64,000 nucleotides of DNA from Polyangium sp. 15x6. GTDB taxonomy: Bacteria; Myxococcota_A; Polyangia; Polyangiales; Polyangiaceae. Location of the stretch: positions 172,880 through 236,879 of the forward strand of contig NZ_JASBQE010000006.1 in assembly GCF_029960785.1 (NCBI RefSeq), given 5' to 3'. Below the pieces are notes generated by a model. The model was not told the DNA's origin, made no database searches, and worked only from the letters and a program-made list of their open reading frames with translations. Position numbers and translations under genes: made by a program. Shown here in pieces: positions 18,613 to 28,993 of this stretch. Position 1 is the stretch's first letter. Each line of letters begins with the position of its first letter.

Positions 18613-19602
18613 ATGCGACGCGCGCCCGAGCCCCTCGTCACCTCGTCGTTCGAAGCGAGCGCGACCGATCCGCGCGACCGCCTGGACAAGCTCGTCGTGC
18701 GCCTGCTCGAGACGTCGGGCACGGCCGCGTCACGCGCCGCGGTGCAGCGCTGGATCGAGAACGGGCGCGTGCTCGTGGACGGCAAGCCGGGCCGCGCGTC
18801 GATGGCCGTCGCCGCGGGCGCGCGGATCGACGTGACCCCGGAGCCGCCGGAGCCGACGCGCGCGGAGCCGGACGCGTCGATCAAGCTCGCCGTGGTGTAC
18901 GAGGACGCGCACCTCGTCGTCGTCGACAAGCCCGCGGGGCTCGTCGTGCATCCGGCGAAGGGGCACGCGAGCGGGACCCTGGTCAACGCGCTGCTCGGCC
19001 GCGGCGGCTTCGAACGCGCGGGCGCCGATCCGCGGGATCCCGAGGGGCATCTGCGTCCCGGGATCGTGCATCGGCTCGACAAGGACACGAGTGGACTGCT
19101 CGTCGTGGCGAAGGACGCGGAGACACGCGAGGCGCTGAAGGAGCGCTTCGCGAAGCACGACATCGAGCGCGAGTACGTGGCCGTCGTGGTGGGCGAGGCG
19201 AAGGAAGCGACCTTCGAGACGCTGCACGGTCGGCACCCGACGGATCGGCTGCGGTTTTCGACGCACGTGCGAGAGGGCAAGCGCGCGGTGACGCGCGTGC
19301 ACGTGCTCGAGCGGCTCGGACCGGCGACGCTCGTCGCGTGCCGTCTGGAGACGGGGCGCACGCATCAGATCCGCGTGCATTTGTCGGAGCGTGGGAAGAC
19401 GCCGATCCTCGGCGATGCGCTGTACGGCAAGCCGCCCCGGGATCCGGGGCTCCGCGCGATCGCGGAGTCGCTCGGGCGTCAGGCGCTGCATGCGCGGGTG
19501 CTCGGCTTCGAGCACCCGGCGACAGGGAACCGTCTGCACTTCGAAAGCCCGATCCCCGCGGACATGGCCCGCGCGATCGAGGCGCTGCGGCGAGCCTCCT
19601 GA
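18613..19602 (+). CDS. rluD: RluA-family 23S rRNA pseudouridine synthase
   Basis: 329 residues from ATG 18613 (a GTG at 18610 would add one residue). An S4-type RNA-binding domain at residues about 20-80 (RAAVQRWIENGRVLVDGKP) precedes the RluA catalytic domain. The family signature HRLDKDTSGLLVVAKD carries the catalytic Asp. Further conserved pieces are VVDKPAGLVVHPAKGH, LETGRTHQIRVHL and PILGDALYG. RluD-type enzymes convert uridines in helix 69 of 23S rRNA; the exact site here is inferred from the S4 plus RluA layout. Its stop is followed within 1 bp by the first hairpin of the dispersed repeat element. Confidence 0.9.
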   Translation: MRRAPEPLVTSSFEASATDPRDRLDKLVVRLLETSGTAASRAAVQRWIENGRVLVDGKPGRASMAVAAGARIDVTPEPPEPTRAEPDASIKLAVVYEDAHLVVVDKPAGLVVHPAKGHASGTLVNALLGRGGFERAGADPRDPEGHLRPGIVHRLDKDTSGLLVVAKDAETREALKERFAKHDIEREYVAVVVGEAKEATFETLHGRHPTDRLRFSTHVREGKRAVTRVHVLERLGPATLVACRLETGRTHQIRVHLSERGKTPILGDALYGKPPRDPGLRAIAESLGRQALHARVLGFEHPATGNRLHFESPIPADMARAIEALRRAS

Positions 19603-19603
19603 G

Positions 19604-19715
19604 AAGGGGCGTTGCCCCTTCACCCCACCAGGGGTTGTCCACCCCTGGACCAGGGGCCTGGCACGGCCTGGACCGAGGGTGGATGAACCGCGCGATGCGC
19701 AGTTCATCCAGGCCC
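19604..19715 (+). repeat. Multi-hairpin 3'-end repeat, copy A
   Basis: Directly behind the rluD stop. Hairpin 1: AAGGGGC-GTT-GCCCCTT (19604-19620). Hairpin 2: CCAGGGG, 7-nt loop, CCCCTGG (19628-19648). A third, less regular GC-rich segment follows. Hairpin 4: 14-bp arms with loop GAT (19680-19710), one C-A mismatch at 19689. The same order of hairpins occurs at 45618 and 63886 and, inverted and diverged, at 45804. There is no T-run, so it is not a standard intrinsic terminator. Confidence 0.85.
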
Positions 19716-19726
19716 GAGCGGCGTCG

Positions 19727-19990
19727 CTACCAGATCTTCGACTTCACGTGCCCCTTCGACTTCACGAGGATGTCGACGATGGCGCGGTCGTAGAAGTTCT
19801 TGGCGTAGAGGTCGGGGGAGACGCGGCTCTTGTAGAGGGCGCGCCCCTCCTCGATCTCCTCGGCGAGGACGGTGAAGAGATCGTCGTTCTGGATCCCTTG
19901 GACGATCTTCTCTTCGTTGTAGAGCGAGAGGTCGCTCGCGATGGCGCGCGCCAGTCGGCGGGCGGCCTCCTCGGTCTCGATCAGCGGCAT
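19727..19990 (-). CDS. Small soluble protein of unknown function
   Basis: 87 residues (MPLIETEEAARRLARAI at the start). Helical and charged, no signal peptide; the C-terminus is basic (VKSKGHVKSKIW). The middle (YNEEKIVQGIQNDDLFTVLAEEIEEGRALYKSRV) has mixed charge typical of a folded cytosolic protein. I do not recognise a family. Its start faces a 483-bp gene-free region and its end abuts repeat copy A, which belongs to the opposing gene. Confidence 0.65.
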   Translation of the reverse strand: MPLIETEEAARRLARAIASDLSLYNEEKIVQGIQNDDLFTVLAEEIEEGRALYKSRVSPDLYAKNFYDRAIVDILVKSKGHVKSKIW

Positions 19991-20473
19991 CGGGTCGTCT
20001 CCTCCGAACCTCGAACTGGGGGCTTCAGGTAGAGCCCTCGGGCCCCAGAATGCTCGTGTTTGCCGAGCGTGTCAAAGTCGCGGTGCTCGGGCCGTCGGAG
20101 GCAGACCCGCGAGAGCCCGCGCAACGCGCAGAAGCGTGCGGAATCGCACAGGAATGGGCATCTGCGGAGCGCAGAGGTGCATCGGGGGTTGATCGGCGAG
20201 GGCTTGGTGCTCTGCGGAGGACGCGTCGCTCGGGGTTCGAGGTGGATCGGCGCGGCGCGGAGGGTCGAGCACGCGTGCGTTGGAAGATGTCTGCGTTGCG
20301 CAGAAGGGGATCCCGGCGCGGTGGGGAGGGGTTCTGCATGCGGCGGAGGTGCTCGCGCGTGCGATGCCCAAGGTTCTGATCAAGACAGGGCCGTATTCGT
20401 TCCTGCTCGGGTGGTGTCCTGACCTTGTCAGGCGGGACCCTCATGGTTAGCCCTTCCGCTTCTGGAGGCGCGC
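19991..20473. other. 483-bp gene-free divergent region with repeated small hairpins
   Basis: No convincing gene on either strand. Two copies of TCTGCG-N3-CGCAGA occur at 20161-20175 (loop GAG) and 20290-20304 (loop TTG), with related GCGCAGAAG and CTCTGCGGAGG segments between and before them, and a GTGCG-GAAT-CGCAC hairpin near 20135. The region separates divergent genes, so it should hold two promoters; none with a good consensus was found. It could also be a decayed gene or an unrecognised small RNA locus. Confidence 0.4.
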
Positions 20474-21169
20474 ATGGCGGATCGGTACATCGACGAGGGC
20501 GAGGTCAGCGAATACGGCAGGCATTTCGCGACGGAGGCGAAGAAGCTCGTGGGGGCATCGGAGCTGGTCGACGTTCCAAAGCTGATCACGCGCGTGCTCG
20601 GCGCGGTGGAAGCGGTGGAGACGGAGGTCGCGAAGGCGAGGAACCAGCGGAGCGAAGTTCGCACGGAGCGCGGGGGGACGAGCGAGGCAGAGGAGGCGGT
20701 GCGCGACGTGGTGACGCGGTTCCACGCGTATCTGCGTTCGCTACCGAAGGGGACGAGCTTCGATTTCGAGGCGTTTTACCCGGGGAAGAACCTGGGCGAG
20801 GTCGCGGCGCTGAAGCCTTCGGATCTGAAGGCAAAGGCGGCCGATGTGCTGCGGGGGTTCGACGTCGCGCGGAATGCGGGGATCGATGCATTCGTGTCAT
20901 GGCAGCAGGAGATCGCCGGGGCGCGCTCCGCACTCGACGCGGCGCTGTCGGGCAAGAGCGGGGCGGCGAATCGGTCGATGACGGCGACGGCGGGGCTCGC
21001 GGCCGCGCGGGCGCACTTTCTGAAGGTGTACAACCACGTGGCGAAGCCGATCGTGCGCGGGGTCTTGAACGATCTCGGGCGGGGGGAAGAGGTTCGGCTG
21101 TTCTTCAAGGATCTCACGGTGCAGGAAGGAAAGGCGCGCGGTGGGAATGGGGAGGAGGAGCAGCCGTGA
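20474..21169 (+). CDS. Helical protein of unknown function
   Basis: 231 residues, soluble, mostly helix-forming with several heptad-like stretches (VLGAVEAVETEVAKARNQR; LAAARAHFLKVYNHVAKPIV). Codon use differs from neighbours: it is lower in G+C at third positions, with more A and T codons (GAA, GCA, TTC/TTT mixed), which may mark a recent arrival. The surrounding non-coding DNA and the toxin-antitoxin pair downstream would fit a small accessory island. No domain recognised. Confidence 0.65.
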   Translation: MADRYIDEGEVSEYGRHFATEAKKLVGASELVDVPKLITRVLGAVEAVETEVAKARNQRSEVRTERGGTSEAEEAVRDVVTRFHAYLRSLPKGTSFDFEAFYPGKNLGEVAALKPSDLKAKAADVLRGFDVARNAGIDAFVSWQQEIAGARSALDAALSGKSGAANRSMTATAGLAAARAHFLKVYNHVAKPIVRGVLNDLGRGEEVRLFFKDLTVQEGKARGGNGEEEQP

Positions 21170-21270
21170 GCCAGATGGTCGGCCGAACGAGAAGAACGCG
21201 ACGACGCCCCGGACTGACGGCGCCGCCCGCCTCCGTGCCCGGCGTGCCCGCGCCGTGCTACCTTTGTCCC

Positions 21271-21522
21271 ATGTCCACGCAAGAGCTGCTCGCCTACGTC
21301 CTGAAGCTCCCTCGCGAAGAGCGGGTGCAGGTCGCGGAGGCGCTTCTCCTCAGCCTGGAAATCCTCGACGAAGACGAAGTCGCGGCGACGTGGGCGCCCG
21401 AGCTGGAGCGCCGTTCGCGCCAGGTCGCAGAGGGGAAGGCCCAAACCATCGCGTGGGGAGACGCGCGGACGGAACTCCTCACCGAGCTTGCGGAGCGTCG
21501 TGCGCGTCGAGCTGCTCTCTGA
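21271..21522 (+). CDS. Addiction-module antitoxin, CHP02574-like
   Basis: 83 residues from ATG 21271. The start (MSTQELLAYVLKLPREERVQ) and the continuation (VAEALLLSLEILDEDEV, then EGKAQTIAWGDARTEL) match the putative addiction module component family (TIGR02574), the antitoxins paired with RelE/ParE toxins. Such proteins bind and neutralise the toxin with their C-terminal helix. Its last 23 bp overlap the toxin start at 21500, the usual antitoxin-first arrangement. A TACCTT box lies 7 bp before the ATG without a ribosome site. Confidence 0.82.
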   Translation: MSTQELLAYVLKLPREERVQVAEALLLSLEILDEDEVAATWAPELERRSRQVAEGKAQTIAWGDARTELLTELAERRARRAAL

Positions 21523-21811
21523 AGCACGGAGCGAGCTTCAAGCAGCAGCCCACTGGTACGACGAGCAGCATCCCGGGCTCGGGGACGAGTTCGTCGGCGC
21601 AGTCTCGCAGGTGATCGAACGCGTGCGTGAAGCCCCCGCGTCGTTTCCGGTTTGGCCCGGCACGGAAGGCAGTCCCACGCTCATTCGCAGAGCCCCCGTC
21701 GACCAGTTTCCTTACGCGGTCGCCTTCGAGGTTCACGCCGAGTGCGTGCTCGTGCTCGGCATCCCGCACACGCGACGACACCCGCTGTATTGGCTCAAGC
21801 GCGCGTTTTAG
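21500..21811 (+). CDS. ParE/RelE-family toxin
   Basis: 103 residues from GTG 21500, inside the end of the antitoxin gene. It has the ParE/RelE superfamily layout: strand VELLSEARSELQAAAHWYDEQ with the N-terminal helix, LGDEFVGAVSQVIERV, PSFPVWPG-type loop (PASFPVWPGTEG), IRRAPVDQFPYAVAFEV and the final strand region VLVLGIPHTRRHPLYW. RelE members cut mRNA on the ribosome and ParE members poison gyrase; the sequence does not settle which. Its 3' end overlaps the convergent glycosyltransferase gene by 17 bp. Confidence 0.85.
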   Translation: MRVELLSEARSELQAAAHWYDEQHPGLGDEFVGAVSQVIERVREAPASFPVWPGTEGSPTLIRRAPVDQFPYAVAFEVHAECVLVLGIPHTRRHPLYWLKRAF

Positions 21812-23195
21812 TCCGCGCGAACACGAGCCCCGCCATCCCCGCGATCAGCGGAAACGTCACGAGCCCGTAGCGACCGGCGCCGAAGAAAACCGCGTGCGTG
21901 AGCAGGGTCAGGCCGAGGACGGTCACCGCAGAAGCAGGCAGGACGGGGCCGCGGAGCAAGGAGCGGCCGCCGAGCAGCGCCGCCACGACCAGGGCCGCGT
22001 AGGCGACCCACGCGTGCACCTGGAAGAGGAACACGAGCCCGAGGCCCACGACGGCGAGGGTGACGATGCGGCGAGCGCGGCTTGCCGACGCCGAGAGCGC
22101 GAGGCCGACGAGCGAGAGGGCGAGGACGCCGCGCTCGTAGAGGGTCTCGGCCACGCCGAGGCCGAGCTTGCAGCGATCGCCGCAGGCCGCGCCGTTCGAT
22201 TCGTGGAGGTACCAGCCGGCGGCGCCGCAGTAGTCGAAGGTCGCGGCGAGCTTTCGCGGGACGAGCGAGAGCCACGCGCCCGGGTGCTCGGCGATGTAGA
22301 GCGTGGCCGCGCGGCCGAAGCAGGCGTCCTTGCCCGCTTCGTCCCAGACCTCGCGGCACGCGTCGGGGACCTTGATCGGGGACCACGCGCCGGTGGACGC
22401 GGGATCCGCGCCGATGAGCAGGTTCCAGCCGCCGTTGACGCTGACGAGCGCGCAGCGGTTCATGCGCTCGCAGTTGCGGATCGTCCACGGCGCGCACACG
22501 GCGAGAGCCAGAGCCGTGGCGAGCGCGGCGAAGCCGAGCGTGCGCGCGCGGGCGCGAGGTCCCGTGAGCGGCGCGACCGCGATGAGCGCGAAGAGCGGGG
22601 CGAAGACGAGGCTCTGCGGTCGAACGAGCGTGGCGAGGCCGACGACGATGCCGAGAACAGCGGTGCGTAGAGCGATCGTGCGTCGCGCGCCGAGGGGCAC
22701 GGCATCACGCACCCACGCGGCCGCCCACGCGGCGCACGCGACGAGCGAGGCTGTGACGCCCTCGCTCATGAGCGCGGGCGTGTACGCGACGAGGCCGGGA
22801 TGCAGCGCGACGAGCAGGCCCGCGGCGAGCGCCGGGCCCGGCGGAGCCGCGCGCGCCGCGAGGCGATGGACGGCGACGGCCGCGAGCGCGCCGAGCAAGC
22901 CGTTGACCGCCATCGCGACGCCCGGATGCGCGCCGAAGATCGCGTACGCTCCGCCGATGAGCGCGGGGTAGCCGACGGGATAATGCGCGGCATACGTGAC
23001 GACGCCGTCGGGCCAGAGCCACGTGTAGCCGAGGCCTGCTGCAACACGCTCGGCGATGCGGTGATAGAAGGTGCCGTCCGCGGCCTCTGGGAAGCGCGAC
23101 GCGGCCCAGGCGATGACGGCGAGCCGCGCGACGAGCGCGACCGCGAGCACGATCCAGGTGTCCCGCGAGCGGGGCGCGGCGCGCTCGGACGTCAC
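21795..23195 (-). CDS. GT-C type glycosyltransferase (GT39/ArnT-like), polytopic
   Basis: 466 residues from GTG 23195, overlapping the maf stop (GTGA). About eleven membrane helices. The first periplasmic loop has the acidic DGTFYHRIAERVAAGLGY motif expected for GT-C enzymes, and PVGYPALIGGAYAIFG is the usual second conserved block. A large C-terminal soluble loop with several cysteines (CREVW, CFGRA, CGAAGW, CGDRC) lies before the last helices. Such enzymes move sugars from lipid-phosphate donors to lipids or proteins on the outer face of the inner membrane. Donor and acceptor unknown. Confidence 0.78.
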   Translation of the reverse strand: MTSERAAPRSRDTWIVLAVALVARLAVIAWAASRFPEAADGTFYHRIAERVAAGLGYTWLWPDGVVTYAAHYPVGYPALIGGAYAIFGAHPGVAMAVNGLLGALAAVAVHRLAARAAPPGPALAAGLLVALHPGLVAYTPALMSEGVTASLVACAAWAAAWVRDAVPLGARRTIALRTAVLGIVVGLATLVRPQSLVFAPLFALIAVAPLTGPRARARTLGFAALATALALAVCAPWTIRNCERMNRCALVSVNGGWNLLIGADPASTGAWSPIKVPDACREVWDEAGKDACFGRAATLYIAEHPGAWLSLVPRKLAATFDYCGAAGWYLHESNGAACGDRCKLGLGVAETLYERGVLALSLVGLALSASASRARRIVTLAVVGLGLVFLFQVHAWVAYAALVVAALLGGRSLLRGPVLPASAVTVLGLTLLTHAVFFGAGRYGLVTFPLIAGMAGLVFARTKTRA

Positions 23196-23809
23196 GCGAC
23201 CGGGGGGCGCGGGAAACGCCCGAGCAGGCCCGCCCCGCGCAAGGCGGCGATCACCTCGCACGCAGGGAGGCCCACGACGTTGGAGTACGAACCTTCGATG
23301 CGCGCCACGGCAAAACTCCCGATGCCCTGGATCGCGTACGCGCCGGCCTTGTCGAGGCCCTCGCCGCTCGCGGCGTAGGCCTTGATCTCGTCGGCGTCGA
23401 GCGCGCGGAAGAAGACGCGGGTGCGCACGGTCTCGGCGTGGACGACCCGCGTGGGATCGGCGCCGGAGGCGATGGCGAAGCGGGTCCAGACCTCGTGCTC
23501 GCGTCCCGCGAGGGCCGTGAGCATGGCCCGCGCTTCGGCGTCGTCCGCGGGCTTTCCGAGCGCTTTCTCGCCCAGGATCACCGACGTGTCGGCCACGAGC
23601 ACCGCGCCCACGCCCACCGCGTGGTGCGCCGCTCGGGCGAGCTTGTCCGCCACGATCCGCTCGAGGTACGGCTCGGGCCCCTCTCCCGGCAAGAGCCGCT
23701 CGTCGATGTCGAGGGACACGACCCGGAGGGGCAGGCCGAGTGTCCCGAGGATCTCGCGGCGCCGCGGCGACGCCGAGCCCAGCAGCAAGGGGTGCGTTTC
23801 GTCGATCAT
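23192..23809 (-). CDS. maf: Maf-like nucleoside triphosphate pyrophosphatase
   Basis: 205 residues from ATG 23809. Conserved Maf motifs: LLLGSASPRRREIL at residues 8-21, VADTSVILG (catalytic Asp), GKPADDAEARAML, and the C-terminal DKAGAYAIQGIGS with EGSYSNVVGLP. Maf proteins hydrolyse dTTP, UTP and modified nucleotides to monophosphates (house-cleaning) and were first linked to septum formation. The DT and KP motifs place it with the YhdE (dTTP/UTP) group. It forms a two-gene operon with the glycosyltransferase and is divergent from the OmpA-like gene. Confidence 0.92.
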   Translation of the reverse strand: MIDETHPLLLGSASPRRREILGTLGLPLRVVSLDIDERLLPGEGPEPYLERIVADKLARAAHHAVGVGAVLVADTSVILGEKALGKPADDAEARAMLTALAGREHEVWTRFAIASGADPTRVVHAETVRTRVFFRALDADEIKAYAASGEGLDKAGAYAIQGIGSFAVARIEGSYSNVVGLPACEVIAALRGAGLLGRFPRPPVA

Positions 23810-23886
23810 GGCGGGTTCCGGGCCTTCGCGGCGCGCCTGTCCTACCACGGCTTCTTCGACATGGCAGGCTCGCCGCGTTTGCCGTT

Positions 23887-23914
23887 TTGACTCCGGACGG
23901 GAAAGGAGTAGACG
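23887..23914 (+). promoter_or_regulatory. Candidate promoter of the OmpA/TSP3 gene
   Basis: TTGACT (23887-23892) and TAGACG (23909-23914) with a 16-bp spacer, about 78 bp upstream of the ATG at 23993, in the divergent maf/OmpA gap. Five of six and three of six consensus matches. Pattern evidence only. Confidence 0.35.
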
Positions 23915-23992
23915 TGCAGCGCGCCGTACGCCGGACGCGTCCGCCTCCCGCGGGCGCGGAAGGCGCTGGGACCGGGCCCGGACCGACCTGCC

Positions 23993-25983
<1,991 letters not shown>

Positions 25984-25987
<4 letters not shown>

Positions 25988-26826
25988 ACGTCGTCGAATC
26001 GAAGGGAATTCGCCATCTCGTCGTGAGAGCCGAGAGCGGCGAGGAGCTGCCGCGCGCACTCGCGCAGGCGCTCGAAGAGGCCTCCGCCAGGGCCGGTCGG
26101 CTGTCGGGAACGGGTGTGCTCGACAGCGTCGAGCTCGCGAGCGTGGACGCGGACGGCGCGCGCGTGACGCGGCGGATCGACGCGCCCGTGATGGCCGTCT
26201 CGATCACGGGCAACATCGCACAGGACGGCGCGGCCGCGAGCGTTCGGCTCTACGCCACGCTCGTGCAGGAGAGCCCGTTCGGCCTGCAGACGGTCGCCGG
26301 CGAGATCGTCTCGGCGCGCGCGCTCTCTCTGGAGGTTTTCGCGACCGCGCTCGATGACGTCGCGCTCGTGCGGCAGGGCGACGATCGCTCGTTCGCCGCT
26401 GCCGCGTCGTCGCAGCCGCAGGCGCAGCCGCAACCGCAGGCACAACCGCAGGCGCCCTCCCCTCCCCCGGCGCGCGCTGCGGCGCCTGCCCCGCGCATCA
26501 CGCACCCGGAGCCGCCCCGCGCGCCCGCCCCGTTCCCTGCGACCGCGACCGCTGCGCCCGCCGAGCTGCCTTCGGCTCCGACGCCGCCCGCGCGGCCGAT
26601 GCAGCATCGCGACGATGTGGAGGTCTACCCGGAGACGGGAGACCTCGTGAGCCACTTCCACTTCGGCGAGTGCGAGGTCATGAGCTCCGACGGCGAGCGC
26701 ATCCGGCTGCGGCAGGAGAAGGACGGCCGCGTCCGCGAGGTCGCGCTCGGCATGCTCAAGATCGAGGCGCCGACGACCGACCCCGCCACGGGCAAGCGCC
26801 ACTTCCGCTTGTCCCGCAAGCACTGA
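25984..26826 (+). CDS. PPC/DUF296-domain protein with Pro/Gln linker and novel C-terminal domain
   Basis: 280 residues; ATG overlaps the OmpA stop. Residues about 8-130 look like a PPC (DUF296) domain: RHLVVRAESGEELPRALAQA, then ARAGRLSGTGVLDSVEL and a beta-rich part ending SLEVFATALDDVAL. PPC domains form trimers and occur alone or attached to AT-hook DNA-binding motifs. A low-complexity linker (Gln-Pro repeats, then Pro/Ala) spans about 135-205. The last 70 residues (VEVYPETGDLVSHFHFGECE, then SSDGERIRLRQEKDGRVREV) form a second compact beta-type domain I cannot name. Cytoplasmic by lack of signal, odd beside an outer-membrane protein gene. Confidence 0.7.
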
Positions 26827-26893
26827 CGCCCCAGAAAAACAGCAGCCCGAACGCCGGGTAGGCCTTCCCTACGCTTCGCGCAGTGAGGGCCGT

Positions 26894-26921
26894 AGGGTGC
26901 GCCCCATCGAGGGCGCACCCT
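26894..26921. terminator. Bidirectional hairpin terminator
   Basis: Perfect 11-bp stem AGGGTGCGCCC / GGGCGCACCCT with loop CATCGA, in the 103-bp gap between the convergent PPC and OPX genes. There is no T-run on either side, so termination efficiency is uncertain; position and symmetry support a shared terminator. Confidence 0.7.
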
Positions 26922-26929
26922 CCACCAAA

Positions 26930-27520
26930 TTACCAGACGCGCTGGGGGATGTTGATCGAGTCGCCGGCCTGGAGCGGGACGTCGGGGATCGCGTTGTCGA
27001 TGATGTCCTCGACGCTCACGACGGCGGCGCGTGTCTTGTCGCCGACCTGACGGCGGATCGTGACCTTGTCGCGGGCGGCCATCTGGTTGAAGCCGCCCGC
27101 GAGCGAGATCGCGCGGAGCAGCGTCATGCCTGGCTCGAAGCGCAAGGAGCCCGCGCGCTGCACCTCGCCGAGCACCTCGACGCGCTTGGAGTTGTACTCC
27201 TTCACGCTCACGCTCACGATCGGATCGGTCAGGATCTCCTCGTCGATGAGCCGCTTGCGCACGGCCTCGGCGATCTGCTGCGGCTCGAGCCCCGCGACCT
27301 TGAGGCGCTTGATGTACGGCAGATCGACCGTGCCGTCGGGCGCGACCGTGAACGCCGTGGGCAGGTTGTCCTCGCGCACGATGCGCATCTCGAACATGTC
27401 GCCCACGCCGATGGTCGCGTTGCTCACGGGGGCTGGCAGATCCGCGGGGCGCGGACGCCCGCCGCAGGCGACGAGCATCGCAGCGAGCGCGAGCGTCGCG
27501 AGGAGGTCGCGCCTCCGCAT
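26930..27520 (-). CDS. Wza-like polysaccharide export (OPX) lipoprotein
   Basis: 196 residues from ATG 27520. Lipoprotein signal with Cys19 (LAAMLVAC). A polysaccharide export domain follows (IGVGDMFEMRIVRED, FTVAPDGTVDLPYIKRLKV, EAVRKRLIDEEI) and one SLBB-type domain (RVEVLGEVQRAGSLRFEPGMTLLRAISLAGGF). It is much shorter than E. coli Wza (about 379) and lacks the C-terminal helix that makes Wza's outer-membrane pore, as known for short myxobacterial OPX proteins that pair with a separate beta-barrel. The adjacent upstream gene encodes just such a barrel, sharing one base (TGATG). Likely role: periplasmic part of an exopolysaccharide exit channel. Confidence 0.87.
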   Translation of the reverse strand: MRRRDLLATLALAAMLVACGGRPRPADLPAPVSNATIGVGDMFEMRIVREDNLPTAFTVAPDGTVDLPYIKRLKVAGLEPQQIAEAVRKRLIDEEILTDPIVSVSVKEYNSKRVEVLGEVQRAGSLRFEPGMTLLRAISLAGGFNQMAARDKVTIRRQVGDKTRAAVVSVEDIIDNAIPDVPLQAGDSINIPQRVW

Positions 27521-28956
27521 CACATGAGCCAGCGGGCGCCCAGGTAGGCCTCGAACTGCTGCCACTGGAGCTTGTCCTCGCCGATGCCGGGGATGGTGAG
27601 AGAGTTGTCGCTGATGCGCGTGTTGTAGCGCAGCGTCGTGTTGATGCCGAACGCGTCCTTGAAGCGATATTCGGCGAAGCCCGAGGCGTCGATGCGGATG
27701 TCGGTCCAGGGGTTTTCCTGGATGCTCTGCGTGTTGATCGCAGGGTTCACGAGCGCGCCGACGCCGGCGTCGACGATCACGACGAAACGACCGCCGAAGA
27801 AATACGTGAGCTTCAGGTAGCCGCGATCGCGCTCGAAAAACGAGCCGATGTACGAGTCGAAGAAGTCACGCGTGAAGCCGAGCGAGACGGACGAGAGCGT
27901 CGTGCTCGCGGCCTGCGGATCCGAGCTCGGGTTCGGCGTGAGGAAATAACGGAGCTCGGCCTGGCCGATGATGCTGTCGAAGTCCTGGACGGTCTCTTCG
28001 GTCTCGGTGGAGCTCGGGTCGTAGAAGCTCGCGCCCCAGCCAGCCATGAGCAGCGCGCCGAAGTTCTTCGTGATGAGGCCGTTGTAGCCGATCTGGACGC
28101 GGAGCGGCGTCGAGCCCGTTTTGTCGCTCGGATCGAGGTACTGAACGATGCCGATGCGGGCGTCGTAGAGGAGCGCGGAGCGCGGCAAGAAGCGCCAGCG
28201 GCCTCGCGTCTGGAAGGTGTGGTGGATGTTCGTCAGGCCGGTGAAGCGGTTCGACTCGAACACCGTGCCGGCGAAGTTGTAGCCGATGCGCCAATCGAGC
28301 AGGCCGCTGCCCGGGTTCCAGACGAGCTCGGCACCCGCGTTCGGCGTGAAGCGGTTGTAGCTCTCGGAGAAATCCTCGCGGATGACGCCTTCCTGCGTGG
28401 GCTGGATGAGGCGTCCGACGCTCGCGTAGATCGATCCGGACCAGGGGCGCGAGGGCAGGATGTTCAGGCGCACGTCGAACAGGCCGCTCAGGTTGCGCTG
28501 CTGCCACATGCGCTCCTTGCCCTCGGCCGGGCCAGAGACGGGGAAAAACTCGTTGTAGGTGACCGAGAGCCCGCCCGAGAACTCGGCCGTGGGCGGGGCC
28601 TGCGTGGTGGAGCCGCCCTTGCGTTGCGGGCCGAGCGTCGAGAACGAGAACGACGGCGTGACGCGCAGGCGCATCGCGCCCACGGGCTCGCCCGCCGCGT
28701 CGCCCTCGCTCGCGCGCAGGAAGAAGTTCGAGTCGTAGCCGAACTCGAGGGCCACGCCCGGGTGCAGCTCGTAGTCGCCGACGCGGTAGCCCGGGCCCAC
28801 GGTGAACCGGCGATCCGCGAGCCAGGGTTGGTCCTGACCGAACGCCGTGGCGGGCGCGAGGGTCGCGAGGGCGAGAGCCGCAGCCAGGGGCTTGGGGCGC
28901 AGGACGCCAGAGGCGATCCGTAGCCCCAAACGTTGGAACAGGCCGCGCGTCTTCAT
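27520..28956 (-). CDS. Outer-membrane beta-barrel protein, probable polysaccharide export partner
   Basis: 478 residues. Signal peptide about 1-41 (LAPATAFGQ). The rest is dominated by amphipathic strands with aromatic girdles (YELHPGVALEFGYDSNFFLR; LKLTYFFGGRFVVIVDAG; FRFKDAFGINTTLRYNTRI-type segments), and the end WQQFEAYLGARWLM fits a barrel terminus. It overlaps the OPX gene start by one base. In Myxococcus, short OPX proteins function with barrel partners of this size (EpsX/WzpX type), so a composite export pore is the best reading; that pairing is inference from gene order and lengths. Confidence 0.78.
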   Translation of the reverse strand: MKTRGLFQRLGLRIASGVLRPKPLAAALALATLAPATAFGQDQPWLADRRFTVGPGYRVGDYELHPGVALEFGYDSNFFLRASEGDAAGEPVGAMRLRVTPSFSFSTLGPQRKGGSTTQAPPTAEFSGGLSVTYNEFFPVSGPAEGKERMWQQRNLSGLFDVRLNILPSRPWSGSIYASVGRLIQPTQEGVIREDFSESYNRFTPNAGAELVWNPGSGLLDWRIGYNFAGTVFESNRFTGLTNIHHTFQTRGRWRFLPRSALLYDARIGIVQYLDPSDKTGSTPLRVQIGYNGLITKNFGALLMAGWGASFYDPSSTETEETVQDFDSIIGQAELRYFLTPNPSSDPQAASTTLSSVSLGFTRDFFDSYIGSFFERDRGYLKLTYFFGGRFVVIVDAGVGALVNPAINTQSIQENPWTDIRIDASGFAEYRFKDAFGINTTLRYNTRISDNSLTIPGIGEDKLQWQQFEAYLGARWLM

Positions 28957-28993
28957 GGGATCAGGTGAGGCTGAGGCGGTCCGGACAAACGCG

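Noticed and set aside
20025..20444. Open frames of 83-139 codons in the 19991-20473 gap
   Set aside because: Low complexity, rich in Arg, Pro and Ser, no ribosome sites, overlapping one another on both strands; none looks like a protein.
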